Shown piece by piece: positions 12,959 to 23,751 of a stretch of 64,000 nucleotides of DNA. Within the stretch, counting starts at the first letter, position 1; each line of letters begins with the position of its first letter. Source of the DNA: Isoetes taiwanensis (taxonomy: Eukaryota > Streptophyta > Lycopodiopsida > Isoetales > Isoetaceae); the NCBI GenBank assembly GCA_021234155.1, contig JAJEKV010000002.1, positions 774,295 through 838,294 of the forward strand, written 5' to 3'. The notes below the pieces were generated by a model, which worked only from the letters and a program-made list of their open reading frames with translations, did no database searches and was not told the origin of the DNA. The position numbers were made by a program, and so were the translations under genes.

Positions 12959-13300
12959 AAAGGACGTGTGCCCATCAACTATATGTCGCTTATCGAGAAG
13001 AAAATGAGGCATATATTTTTGTGCCCTCGAGTTTTTGACTTCTACACATGTTTAAAAGTTTTTGATGTGGCTATTTGGTCAGTTCAGGACTTGGAAAGTA
13101 TCAGATCAACTCTAACTGCATTTCTTCCAGATTCAATCATAAAATCCTTTGCTTTTATTTGGTCACAGACTGAGTGCATTGGATCCTCTATTCCCCTTAA
13201 GTATGGAAATACATTATTATATATTAAAACCTTGGAGAAGGTTTATGATAAGTATTTTAGCAAATATGGCTTAGAAAATACATTTATAATTGACAACTAG
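12959..13300 (+). pseudogene. Exon or fragment of an FCP1/NLI-interacting-factor-like phosphatase domain
   Basis: A reading frame opening after a good acceptor (CTATTTGTGACAG) at 12,951-12,958 and ending in a TAG. It reads KGRVPINYMSLIEKK, then FLCPRVFDF, FDVAIWSVQD, LPDSIIKSFAFIWSQTECIG, and YIKTLEKVYDKYF...ENTFIID. This follows the order of the FCP1-homology (HAD-type) phosphatase domain: a RP-x-FDF-like segment, a DVAIWS-like strand, a W-x-Q-x-EC segment, and a K-x-L-x-x-V segment followed by IIDD. The catalytic DLDGTL motif that should precede it is not visible, and the expected second Asp and SPYK segment are cut off by the stop, so this is either one exon of a larger gene or a dead fragment. 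CTD-small-phosphatase-like and TIM50-like proteins share this fold; I cannot choose between them. Confidence 0.5.
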
Positions 13301-13875
13301 CTTATAAGTTGTGTTACTAAAACTTGAATAATGCTTGGTTTGCAGAACCATATTTGGTAAATAATTAATTATATGGCAGATGTTTATCTGATGGGCGAGT
13401 TGTTGCCAAAGTTACAGATTGTAAGTCTTGTGGATGCTTTGGCATCTTTTCCATAAACATTAGAGTTTTTTTGAGATCATATAAGGGCCCTTACTCGATG
13501 CCACGTCAAAAAGCTCGCGGCCAATGGGGAGCCGAGCTTGTACGTAACTTTTATCGAGCCTTGGTTTCGCCTTTCGTGTGTCAACTGCGACGTAGCTTCG
13601 TAATATCCGTGCCTCTAGCTTCGGTGTCGATACACACGCGGGCAATTATAACCGTTAGCTCAGCCCTCAATTCCCCGCCGTGTGTTTTCCTACAACCGTG
13701 AGTTTGCGCTGAAGATCGATTGTTCGCGCCAAAGGGAGCTTTGGTTCACTGAACCGCTGCCGACTGCGCTAAAGGGGAGTTTCGACCACGTAAAAACTTC
13801 GATCAAGGTAAAATCGTGAGCCTTTCCTAGTATTTCGATTCCGCCCACATTCTCGATTTGAATTTCGCGGACTAG
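13301..13875. other. Spacer between the phosphatase fragment and the paralogous pseudogene
   Basis: No gene seen. Part of it (13,690-13,875) may be the old promoter and leader of the pseudogene that starts at 13,876, but I find no TATA box I would defend. Confidence 0.3.
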
Positions 13876-15040
13876 ATGGCTATAAGCTCTATCACGTCGG
13901 AAATGAGTTTGAAAGCTTCGTGGTGTCGCCGGGAGCTTTGTTACACTCCAACCCCGCAATGCGAGGTGAATGGCGAGTCAAAAGATGCAGGAGAAATGAT
14001 GTTTACGCACATTGGAAGGCTTTGGTGGTCGGTTTGATCGGGCAAAGAGATATTTGTACAAGTAAGGCATGTATACACTCCAACGGATATGGCAAAAGAA
14101 AAATAAGCAAGCTGATTTAACTTCCCAACGGTTAGAAGCAAATTGTGAGTATGTAATTCTATGCAATCCATATTCAAATTAGTTCGAGTTACTTATCCCG
14201 GTTCATTCCTATTCTCTCGTGTTTGTGTATATCCGATGTGGAGAACACCGCCTCTTCACACTCGATAAGATAAGTGTTTTCTATTGCTTTCACCAAGATA
14301 TGGGCCGCTTGTTGTTTGAAGGTAGCACACCAAAGATGCTCGGAGAAAGGGTATATGGTTTCGAGGTATGAATACTCTCCACTTAAGATCCAAGCTAACC
14401 GAGCTTCCATTGCCCAAATTTTGTCCGGTTATACCGCCGCAGACCGGATGCCACTTCTATCTTATTAGCAACGAGTAAGTTGTCGCAGAAATGTTCCACG
14501 GCATTGAAGGAGAAGGGAGGGAGTTCATGGGCATGTGAAGATAAATTTAGGAATTGATCTGTTCATTGCCATATTCAAGAGCCTGGACAAACAATGTAAA
14601 GAAGACCTTGAAGATGTTTACGTTCAAGAGTCATGGATAGTTTTTAGATAGTGTATTTCTTGAAGGTTGGAGTGCTCGACTTCCGCGATGGAGCTGAATG
14701 TAATTGAATGCGGGGATAAGTCGAGACACGGTTGGGTCAGATATTGCATTCGAAGCAAACCCTCAGATGTCACTTTTAAGTATAGGAGATGGCATTAAAT
14801 GTCCGTGAAGGAAGAAAGTACGCCCGATTCCTGTTTAACAAGATGACAATGATGGCACTCATTCCGTTGTCATAGACTTGAACATTCATAAGGATGTCTG
14901 AGAGCGGAGAGCGAGTGGTCTCTATTCGATGTTCGGTGGCAATTGGAGTTTGAGACAGACTTAAACAAACTTCTTCCATTTCATGATAGATGGCCAGAAG
15001 GTGGGAAAGCGCAGAGAAGAATGCTATAAATTGGGGTCAT
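13876..15040 (+). pseudogene. Broken paralogue of the 408-aa gene at 399-1625
   Basis: It starts with ATGGCTATAAGCTCTATCAC, matching the MAISSIT start of the intact gene. Further matches follow in order but in changing frames: HWKALVV near 14,010, DMGRLLFEG near 14,297-14,325, MVSRYEYSPL near 14,360, RYCIRSKPSDVTFKYRRWH near 14,740-14,795, then DGTHSVVIDLNIHKDV near 14,855-14,900 and FHF-MIDGQKVGKR near 14,975-15,015. Several breaks coincide with places where the intact gene has CAG or CTG: for example the intact gene's TCAGATTTGA corresponds to TCGGTTTGA here, and the FLRY segment is broken at a missing CT of a CTG. The copy may therefore be less damaged in the real genome than in this sequence. 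It lies on the opposite strand, about 12 kb away. Confidence 0.75.
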
Positions 15041-15194
15041 GCATGCCACCCAAAGTCATATCTGTATATGAATCTATCTAATATAAATATAAGTGATTGT
15101 TAACTGGAGATCTATTGTATATTAATTGCAAACATTTGCTTTCATTGGGATATAAGACTTAAAGTAGCCATGTTATGTACAACTCTGATTGTGG

Positions 15195-15300
15195 ATGTGT
15201 TTTCACACCGTACTTACGGTGCAAAATTGTGGCTCTCATAAAATATGGAAGGGCCATTTTCGCACCGTAGCCACGGTGCGAAAATGTGCATAGCATAAAA
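15195..15300. repeat. Palindromic GCACCGT repeat units
   Basis: Two ~60-bp units, each centred on a palindrome: CACACCGTACTTACGGTGCA, then TTTTCGCACCGTAGCCACGG continuing TGCGAAAA. They are followed by TGTGCATAGCATAAAA. Same family as at 0.2, 19.0, 57.6 and 60.1 kb. Confidence 0.7.
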
Positions 15301-15394
15301 AACGAAAGGGGTATAGGGCAAAAGTATGCTGGTGGGTAGCAAATAAACGCGATGCAGCACCCAGCACTTTCCAGCACTTTTTTTGTTTTGTTTT

Positions 15395-15670
15395 GTTTGG
15401 GTGCATATTCACACGGGGGGTTACTCCGGGCAACGAGAGCTGTCGGATGGGCATATTTGCCCTTTATTCCAAGATCTGGACCGTACATAGCGATCCTCAT
15501 TTGTGGGGTATGCATGTACAAGTTTTTGTATACTGTATATTAAGGCTTGCAAAATACTATAAGGTTTTAGAGAATGTACTTAATGGTATTAATTTTGTAC
15601 ATGTATTGTAAATATATTTTTAGAGCTCTCGCTGCCCTACGTAACCCCCCGTGTGAATATGCACCCAAAC
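15395..15670. mobile_element. MITE-like element with 30-bp perfect terminal inverted repeats
   Basis: Positions 15,395-15,424 and 15,641-15,670 are exact reverse complements over 30 bp, built on GGGTGCATATTCACACGG. The 216-bp interior is noncoding. This is the structure of a miniature inverted-repeat transposable element. The superfamily is not clear, because I cannot define a target-site duplication outside the repeats. Confidence 0.7.
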
Positions 15671-16705
15671 CAAAGGGGGTTTAAGGGGGATTTTAATTTA
15701 AATGTGTTAAATGCAATGGTTTGTGTTAATAATGTTAATGGTAGTTGTGTGTTGATTGTTATATCAAAAATTTTTTTGGGCCCTTCGGGCCCTAACAAAA
15801 AGAAAAATAGAGAAACTTTAAGGGCGTAAATATTAATTATTAATTCAAGAGATTGTATAAAACATCAAGGACATTACATTACAGTTTCATTTAATACAAT
15901 GCATTTTTAGTTGAAATAGTTTGTTGAAATGTGACCATTCATCTGGATATGACAATGTTTTATGTTAGAAACATTTGAAATGCACAAATGGCCATCCAAC
16001 GAGTCCATAGCAAGAATGATGCGGCCATCCAGCGGGTATATACCATGAGTGGTATTTGCCTTTTTAGTTTCTTAAAAAATAAACATTTAACATTAAAATG
16101 AAATAAGAATCAATTCAGGTTAAAATATTGACTGCTTTGCATAAAGGATCTCGGTAAATATCCGGGCACTTCTCATATCTATGCCAGAATGATTTGGCTT
16201 TGAAAGCATCGCTACAACTCATCTACTTTTGCAATGTAGCAGAAAGAGACGAATTTCTCACGGTTAACTTTTATCAATCTAGCTTGATTGAAGAGAAAAC
16301 GTGAGTGCACAAATAAATAGAAAGAGGTTAGGAACCCAATAAATTGTCTCCCCTTGCAAGCATTATGGCAAATACCATCATGAGGGAGTATCCAACATAG
16401 AGGATTAGAGATGGCCTACTTAAGCTAAACACCACAAGAAGAAATTCAAAGACATAGTATACACGACCCATCCATATACTGGACATAATGAAGAAAAGCT
16501 CAATGAAGAGGGTCCCAAAAGCAGAGTTTCAGCTCCTAAAACAAGCAACCAAGAAGGATATTCTTGAACTGGAATTTCCTAGGGATCCGGTTAGTCCTCA
16601 CAGGGATAATGGATAGGTTACGCTTTTAAGGCGCTAAATATCCTCCCAAAAGAGTTAAATGGCACTGATATGCAAAACCAAAGTGCTATAAGGATGAAGA
16701 ACAGG
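15671..16705. other. AT-rich noncoding spacer
   Basis: No gene, RNA or recognisable repeat seen. A short self-complementary GGGCCCTTCGGGCCC lies near 15,778-15,792. Confidence 0.4.
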
Positions 16706-16904
16706 CACTACTACAAAAATAGGTAGAAATGGCACAAAAGTGACATTTATCCTCCGCCCTTTTACCGCGTATAAACGTCACTTTTGTGCCATTTGGGGAG
16801 CACAAACGTTATAAATGGCACAAAAGTGACGTTTATACGCCGGTAAAGTATGCGGAGGATAAATGTCACTTTTTGTGCCATTTCTACCTATTTTTGTAGT
16901 AGTG
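16706..16904. mobile_element. CACTA-type MITE with 3-bp target-site duplication
   Basis: A 199-bp element that is almost entirely a hairpin. It begins CACTACTACAAAAATAGGTA and ends with the reverse complement (…TTTTTGTAGTAGTG). The inverted repeats run on through AGAAATGGCACAAAAGTGAC and beyond, about 50 bp per arm with few mismatches. It is flanked by AGG at 16,703-16,705 and AGG at 16,905-16,907, the 3-bp duplication expected for CACTA (CMC/EnSpm) transposition. It codes for nothing, so it would need a transposase from elsewhere. Confidence 0.9.
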
Positions 16905-18185
16905 AGGGATATTGGCATGGCACCTGTGCTGTTACTACTCCAAAGCAGGAAATTGAGCATAGCGAGTATAAAAATGTTATACCAGAAAGAAATATGCAAG
17001 TTTGAAGTTACCGATCTCCAACCCTTGGCATCACCCAACTCCACGGTCGCCATAATCGCTTTGCCACATAACCAGCAGCAATACTCGTGAAAAGATAGAG
17101 CGTAAACCATTCCCGTGGAGCAACATGCCCCTTGAGAGAAAAAACAGCTTGAAATTTCTATAATGGCCACAATGTGGCAGCTACAGATCCAAAACTCGTT
17201 TCTCGTTTTCCGCTATGCTTCCGAGCATCCGCATTCATATCTCACATTACTATTTACTTTTTTTCTTTCACTTGTTTCTTCGCTTTTTACCATCACGCTT
17301 TATTCGAACCCCGGTGCATGGGCATCTATCCCGTTTAAATACGCTTTGATTTCGTGTATTCCCCGATCCTGCGACCTACGGGTTCTATATATGTGCATAT
17401 TGCCGATGAGAAATGAACAAGCCCCATATTGATCCCCTCGTAAAAATTTCAAACGCAGCCCAAGATGTCAGACTGTGATACACTAGATTTTGAGCATGTA
17501 ATTCAGTTAAAAATTTGATACTCGAAATCGCCCGATCGACAAACCCACGAAGTTACAATTGGTACATAAGCTTGAGGGATCTTGCTCAGTAAACAACCAA
17601 ACATGTGAGAGGCCTACACTTTTTGATCTGCAAGCGCCAATTCCGAGGAGCCCATTCGAAAAACGCTTAGACTTGAGCTTTCAATCTTCCATTGGGCAAG
17701 GTGAGCCAAGGTAATCGACGGTTGCAGTGCGTCCCCTCGTGATTCCTCGTGATCATGCTCATAGCCCCGAGCAAACGATCTAGACCGGTCGAGCCCCAAG
17801 ATCAAACCCTATCTTTGCACCATTGCAAAATTTTGCAAAGCCATTGCCGGCAACCGGGCTTTCACCTTAACAAATCCCACCGGACTCGACTAAGGAGTTC
17901 ATCTTTGCCTTCACCTGCCGATCCTGCAACAATAAAATAGAATCGAAGGAATAAAACCCTAAAATGGTTTTTTCGATGCTTCACGAGGCTTGCATATTCA
18001 GCCCCTAAAGAGGGCTTTTGTTGTGAGCCCTTGGATGTTGGACCATTGAAAAAAAAAAGCTAAATCAACGACTAAAAAATGATGCACTCTAGATGTACGC
18101 ATTAGTACATCTATTCGAACACGCCATGAAATCTTAGGAAAACCTTTGTGAAAAGCGTACAAAAACACAAAAAAAACCCCCCTGT
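16905..18185. other. Noncoding spacer
   Basis: No convincing gene. Short frames occur on both strands without recognisable content. I see no repeat structure until the tandem repeat that begins near 18,190. Confidence 0.4.
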
Positions 18186-18189
18186 TATT

Positions 18190-18690
18190 ATGCTACATAT
18201 TCGGCCATGCAATTCGATCATACATGCAAAATTTCAGGGCCTAATTTGGGATATTGAGTGAGCAATTAGAGAAAACCCATTTCTGCAGAACAGAACAAAA
18301 TTTCTTAATTCAGCCCAAATTAAGCTAAATTAGATGGGGCTTTTCAGATTTTCATAATCGGCCATGCACCCATATCCTACGTGCAAAATTTCAGAACCTA
18401 ATTTGGGATATTGTGTGAGCAATTAGAGAAAACCATTGCCGCAGCCAGCTTTGGTACGATTGAAGAATTTTTTAATTCAGCCCAAATTAAGCTAAATCAG
18501 TCGGGCTTTTCAGATTTTCATAATCGCCATGCACCCATATCCTATGTGCAAAATTTCAGTTCCTAATTTGGGATATTGAGTGAAAAATTAAAGAAAAACC
18601 ATTCTTGCAAACAGTTTTTGTAAAACAAAGGAGAAATCTCTTAAGTCACCCAATTTAAGCAAAATTAGATGGGGCTTTTTAGGGTGAATA
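18190..18690. repeat. Tandem repeat, ~160-bp unit, three copies
   Basis: Three successive copies, marked by GGCCATGC at 18,203 and 18,360 and CGCCATGC at 18,525. Shared text includes TGCAAAATTTCAG, CCTAATTTGGGATATTG, AATTAGAGAAAA, and AATTCAGCCCAAATTAAGCT with GGGCTTTTCAGATTTTCATA. The third copy is the most diverged. Noncoding. Confidence 0.85.
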
Positions 18691-19009
18691 TGGTCGAAAT
18701 GACAATCCTACCTTGGTGGATAAGTTTTATGAAAAGATATGATGGATTGAGCAACTAATTTGAGATTCACATGCCAATTTGGAGTTTGGGTCATTTCACA
18801 AGACTAGTCGGACTCAATCTAATGAAATCGATGCTAATCGATGACAAATTCGGAGCAATGTGGAACGATTCTTGGCTGAAGAATCCTCTTAACAAATGAA
18901 GGGTGTAAAAAAACGAACCCACGAGCACCCACCAGACCCAAAAAAGCAAGAAGGGGTGCTAAAAGCATGCGTCGGGACGTGCTTTTGCACCCCACTAGCA
19001 TACTTTTTA

Positions 19010-19275
19010 TATTTATATTAGCCACCGAGCCACGGTGCGGTTATACATACAATAAGATATTGAAGGGGTTGTTTTTCGCACCGAAAGCCACGGTGCGAAA
19101 AATGTGCAATGAAATAAAAATGGAATGGGTATTTTCGCACCGTGAGCCACCCGCGGCTAAATTGTGAATAGAATAACTTATCGAAAGTCTTGTTTTCGCG
19201 ACCGTAGCCTAGTGCGGCGTAATTTGTGCATAGCATAAATTAAGGAAGTGTTATTTTCGCATCATTGCCACGTTC
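19010..19275. repeat. Array of palindromic GCACCGT units
   Basis: Four to five ~60-bp units, each with a degenerate palindrome of the form TTTTCGCACCG...CCACGGTGCGAAAA and a spacer containing GTGCAATGAAATAAA or GTGCATAGCATAAA. This is the densest cluster of the family in the window. Confidence 0.75.
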
Positions 19276-19439
19276 TTAGTCTCTATTGCAATGCAAATCA
19301 AGCCGCTACAAAGGCGCCACATTCTAAGTGTCATAAATCGAGAGGCTCCACGAGAATGGCAAATAGCGGTCGATAAGGCATGTGAGTTGTTTGAAGCGAT
19401 GGTATGACAAAATAGTGGAGAAAGAACGGATTTTCGTCG

Positions 19440-20068
19440 AAGCATCCCGAAGAGTTCGAGGAGGAGCTAGAGGAGCCAGTGGATGCAACCCACGTGTATA
19501 ATAATTTTGCCCGAGCATAGACATTATGGCGAGTGTAACAGTTTATCGATGCATATGGCGGCATCCTTCATAGCTTCATGGTCGGAGCTGGTCCGACGTG
19601 AAACCATGTCCTGGATGCTTTTGCCTTCACTAAGCATCCAAGCTTTTCTTAAGATGTTTCAAACCCGATCATGACCGAATTAGAAGGTTCTTGAAGAAAC
19701 TACCGAGCTAATGCGGGCAAGAGGGGAAGGAGTTTTTTAGGCCTAGATATCATGTTCAAGACATACATGATTTACACTAAGCCAAGCAAAGATGCAGTTC
19801 TTCTTCAAGTGCACGTCGCCAAAAGCAACGCCCGCCTACCAAAGAGAGGAGCCGATAGATCGAGGAAGAGAAGCTCGTCTTGGGGAAAATGAGGAGATCT
19901 TGGTTGTGGAAGAGGAGGTCTCCGAGAAAAGTTGTCTACTTGGGGGCTATGAAGCATATCCCATCCATGTAGGTGGGAAACCATACTTATTGCCTTGGGA
20001 CATATCCGGGCGAGGGGTTGAGAGAAGACGCAGATATCGGGCGGATATATGCCCATGTTGTAGGCCCA
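19440..20068 (+). pseudogene. Degenerate coding-like stretch, unrecognised
   Basis: Broken reading frames on the plus strand give gene-like segments: EEFEEELEEPVDATHVYNNF near 19,450-19,515, and an acidic run ENEEILVVEEEVSEKSCLLG near 19,888-19,947 that continues into GGKPYLLPWDISG. They run in the same direction as the fragment starting at 20,069 and may be its upstream part. No domain recognised; calling it coding at all is uncertain. Confidence 0.25.
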
Positions 20069-20706
20069 GGAGGACTTATTGAGACCGATGTCCCCTGGAC
20101 AAATGATGGAGGTCATGGACTTATGATGGATCCTCAATACCTCCGGAGGATGCATTTGAAATTGTCATGCACGACAAAGGAAGCGGGGTATGAAGCGATG
20201 AAAGATGTCAAATTTGAAGCCGCGAGCTCTTCAAACACCGCTTCTCAATTCATAGAACGAGCCGTCGAAGTCCTCTTTCAAAATAACAAAACCAAATTTG
20301 TTGTCGAACGGGACAAAAGAGAGGTATTTATCTGGTTTCATTTTCTATTTCTTCTTGAATCTGATGTTTCTTTTATGCAGGAGTTATTTATTGATGACTT
20401 CTGTGCAAGGCATCAGAGAGTCACCCTAGGTAGGGACGCCAGTATTGCACATTATATGGGCTACCTTCACAAGGGGGAAATTATTGTGTTTCACAATAAA
20501 TATAGTCCATCCGAGTATGTGAGGAGGTCCTCAAGCTTAAGGGCTCATTAGTCGCGGCAACCATGTGCCCCTAGCCTCAAACTATGATCGAGTGGTAGCA
20601 GTAGATAGGGCTATCGCAATGTATGTCTTCGGGGGCTTCAAAATGTACTCTGTCCTTGCAAATAAACACACTGACCCCAATTTTTGGTCCACAGTTGTTT
20701 TTTAGT
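20069..20706 (+). pseudogene. Unrecognised gene fragment, copy A
   Basis: Translation gives GLIETDVP, then after frame changes QFIERAVEVLFQNNKTKFVV-RDKRE, then ELFIDDFCARHQRVTLGRDA, IAHYMGYLHKGEIIVFHNKY, and VDRAIAMYVFGGFKMYSVLA ending NFWSTVVF. Between RDKRE and ELFIDD there is a 57-base segment (20,324-20,380) starting GTATTT and ending TTTTATGCAG that could be a short intron; it is also open in frame, so I cannot be sure. I do not recognise the family. The same fragment sits in copy B with different lesions. In copy A the stretch after SPS (20,497-20,550) is scrambled, where copy B reads cleanly. Confidence 0.4.
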
Positions 20707-23700
20707 TGTACGGAAGTGTTGTTTTATGTAAAAAACAATAGCAAAATGGCCCCAAAGTCCACGTGGCCCGTTTATCCGGATTTGCACAAAGAGACAGTGG
20801 TTTTTTGGTAAAAATTTCCCACGGTGGTTTTGGCACCTTTTTGTTTTTGGTCAACGTGTCCTCTCTTTCACTTTGTTGTTTTTTAGCGATTTTTGTCAAC
20901 GTGTGTTTTTTTCTTGACTATTGTTTTGGAGGAGCCAATCGTTGTTTGTCTTCTAAATAACACATCTAGATTTGAATATTCTTACATGTGGAAAACTAAA
21001 AGCACAAGTTGTTTTTCCTTTTTCTATCGTTGTTTTTTTTTTCTCTACTTGCGTTTTTAAGTTGACATTATTTTCCCTAAAAACATACATAATTTTTCAA
21101 GAAATCCACATGAAAAACTAAATTACAACGCGTGAAGAATTAAATTACAATGCTATAAATGAAAGTGTGTAAAAAAAAAAAAGAACACGTAGAAAATAAA
21201 AAGCGGCGTTGAGAAGTGTTGTTTTTATCAACAAAAGACACGTTGTTTCAAGTGTTATTTTGCAAAAAAAATAAATAAAACTACCTATGGCCTTTTTTCA
21301 ATTTACTAACAATACATAGTTTTTTTTAAATTAATTAAAAACAATAGTGGTTAAAAAATAAACCACATTCTAAAAGTCAATATATTAAATATTTTTGTTT
21401 CTCATATAACTTCAATATCATTGAATTCTTGATTGCTCATATTTATTTTAGAAAAGCCTTTTTGGGAATCGAACCACTCAAGGCCATAAAAGGCATTGTA
21501 AGTTGCAATCCAAATTTTGACTCAGTTTCACTGGTTTAACTTAGGCAAAAACATTTAAAGTTCAAAACATTTTAAGATTATTTTCGGGGGAACCAAGGTT
21601 TCCCTTAAGGTTCAAAACATCAACTTAAATTGATTTCAAAAGTTTTAAAACATTAAATCAAGTGGAATATCACTTTAACATCAATTTGATTTGCAACTGC
21701 TTTCAATTAGCCGTGGTATTGACCCCGACTTTTGTGCTGGTCGGCTTCCTTGAATGCTCGATCTCGAGCTATTCCTTCCACTAAAATATGTTGTGCTATC
21801 CAAATATATGCAAGCCATACCCGAATGCCCTGATCATTCATTGTGGAATCTTAGTTCTCCAAGAAAATTTTGGCTTCAAAATGAAAAGGACAAGGCACAT
21901 AAGACAAAAAGTGAAATAAAGAACAAGAAAACAAAAATAGTATTACACGAGAATAATAGCTAGAAGCTAAGGTTGCAGCCATGGGGAGTCTGCGGCGGGC
22001 AAGGTTGCATCGAATCAGCAGGCTACGCCTAGAAATAGCCCGTCTAGCCCAGGGAAATGCAAAATGAGCACCTTAGCATTCCATATCCGAGTTTCAAAGG
22101 CATGCAGATCGGCTGGCATTTCTGCCATAAAGGATATCCACCATAGCCAATCCGCCAGCATTTTCAAGTAAAATAAAATCCAGGGAGCTTCTGCATTGGA
22201 CATAAGAGGCACCAAATCACACGATCATATGTAAACAAATACAGAATCAAACAGACAAAAAACTTCCTTACTTTCTTACAATCGTATGTCTGGTTTAGCA
22301 ACATGATCCTCCTCGCTGCGGTGCGCCCCAATGAAGATTAAAGCCAAGCATAATAAAACTTCAGCGAGCCAATTTTAGGCTGGATCTAAATATCGAAAAG
22401 AAACTCATCGAGCCATACTAGGTCGGGAGGCGACTTCATGAAGTGAATAGCGGCCAGATGGCGCTTTGCCCTTCTTACCGGATACATGCATCATTTCCGA
22501 GCTAGGTTTTGCGTAAAACCTAAGAGCTCCCACAAACAAGCGAATAAAGATCTTGATTGTCGCAAGGGATTGCCCGGATTTTGCTAAGCAAATGGAAAAG
22601 ATGGACATGAACGGACCCGGATGCATAGTCTAAATGCAAAGGCCGAATCTGATTGGAAGATCCGCCTGAGGTGCCTAAATGTTGTTATTTCAAATCCCAT
22701 CCCGCGCTAAATATGGCCTCGTGCATATCATCTCAGGGAGATATGCCGGTTCTGAATTAAACAAGCATGCCGGATTTACTTGATGGAACCCGAAAACATG
22801 TTGGAAGACGGATCAGTATGTTCGCTTGGGCATCTAGAGCGGTGTCCGATTCATCTTTATTTTTGTAAACAATCAAAGCTTGCCATCGCCATAGCGGCTC
22901 GGCCGGATTTTTGAGCAAAGGAAAAGATAGGCGGCCATCACCATAGCCGCCTATTGAGTAGGAGCATGCATGCAAACTAGGGGTGAGGGGAAAAAAAGAA
23001 TAGCGGCCATCGCCATAGCCACCCATTGCATAAGGCGGGAAAGAAAACGGTGACCGGCTGGGCCCGATTAATGGCAAACCAATAGGATGATAGGGCCTAG
23101 ATCGCAATCTAGGCCGTTCATCTCGCCCCATCACGACCGTTAAATAGGATGCTTTCTTTATTGCTTTTCATCGAAAATATACAATATAGGTTTATTATTT
23201 TTTGTAATCAAGCCAATGCTAGACTTAAGTGTGACGGTTAAATTGCAAAGCTAGACATGTAATCAAGCCAAAGCTAGACTATGCAAATCGTCCATCCAGC
23301 TTTGCAATTTAACCGTCCCGCATGCCAAATTGTCAGTTCTCGTTCTGTCCAAGAAATCAAGATTTCGGATTCTGACCGACACGATTTTCCTCAACCGGAA
23401 TTTATAGGTCTTTGTAGGTCTTTATGAAAGTGAAGAAAAATAGGGTCTGTGCTATGGAATGTGTGCTCTGAAGATTTTGAATGTTTACGGCCACCGTCGT
23501 TGCATGATCCAGTTAACTCATGCATCATATTTTTTTCTCGAGACAGACCTGGTGTGGAAGTAGACAATCATTAGTCGTTTTGAACAGGATCTTGCATAGT
23601 ATCATCACTTAGAGAGACGCCAGAAGACGGACCCTTAACACCTTTTGGAAAGTAGTTTGTCTCAAATGTCCTCTCCATATGATCCTGGCAACGAATGGGC

Positions 23701-23751
23701 ATCTCCCGCAATCCATAAATTGGCTCTTCTAATAGACTCAGAACATCAACT
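20707..23751. other. Copy A spacer: T-rich, then mixed noncoding
   Basis: From 20,690 to 21,420 the plus strand is unusually T-rich, with many runs such as TTGTTTTTT. The remainder is ordinary noncoding sequence. The site that is interrupted by the CACTA element in copy B is intact here at 22,591-22,604 (AATGGAAAAGATGG). An inverted pair, GACGGTTAAATTGCAAAGCT (23,232) and AGCTTTGCAATTTAACCGTC (23,298), could form a hairpin with a ~46-base loop. No gene seen. Confidence 0.6.

Noticed and set aside
21465..21500. tRNA-like phrase GGGAATCGAACCACTC (also at 37,640)
   Set aside because: No cloverleaf partners nearby. It is simply part of the duplicated spacer.
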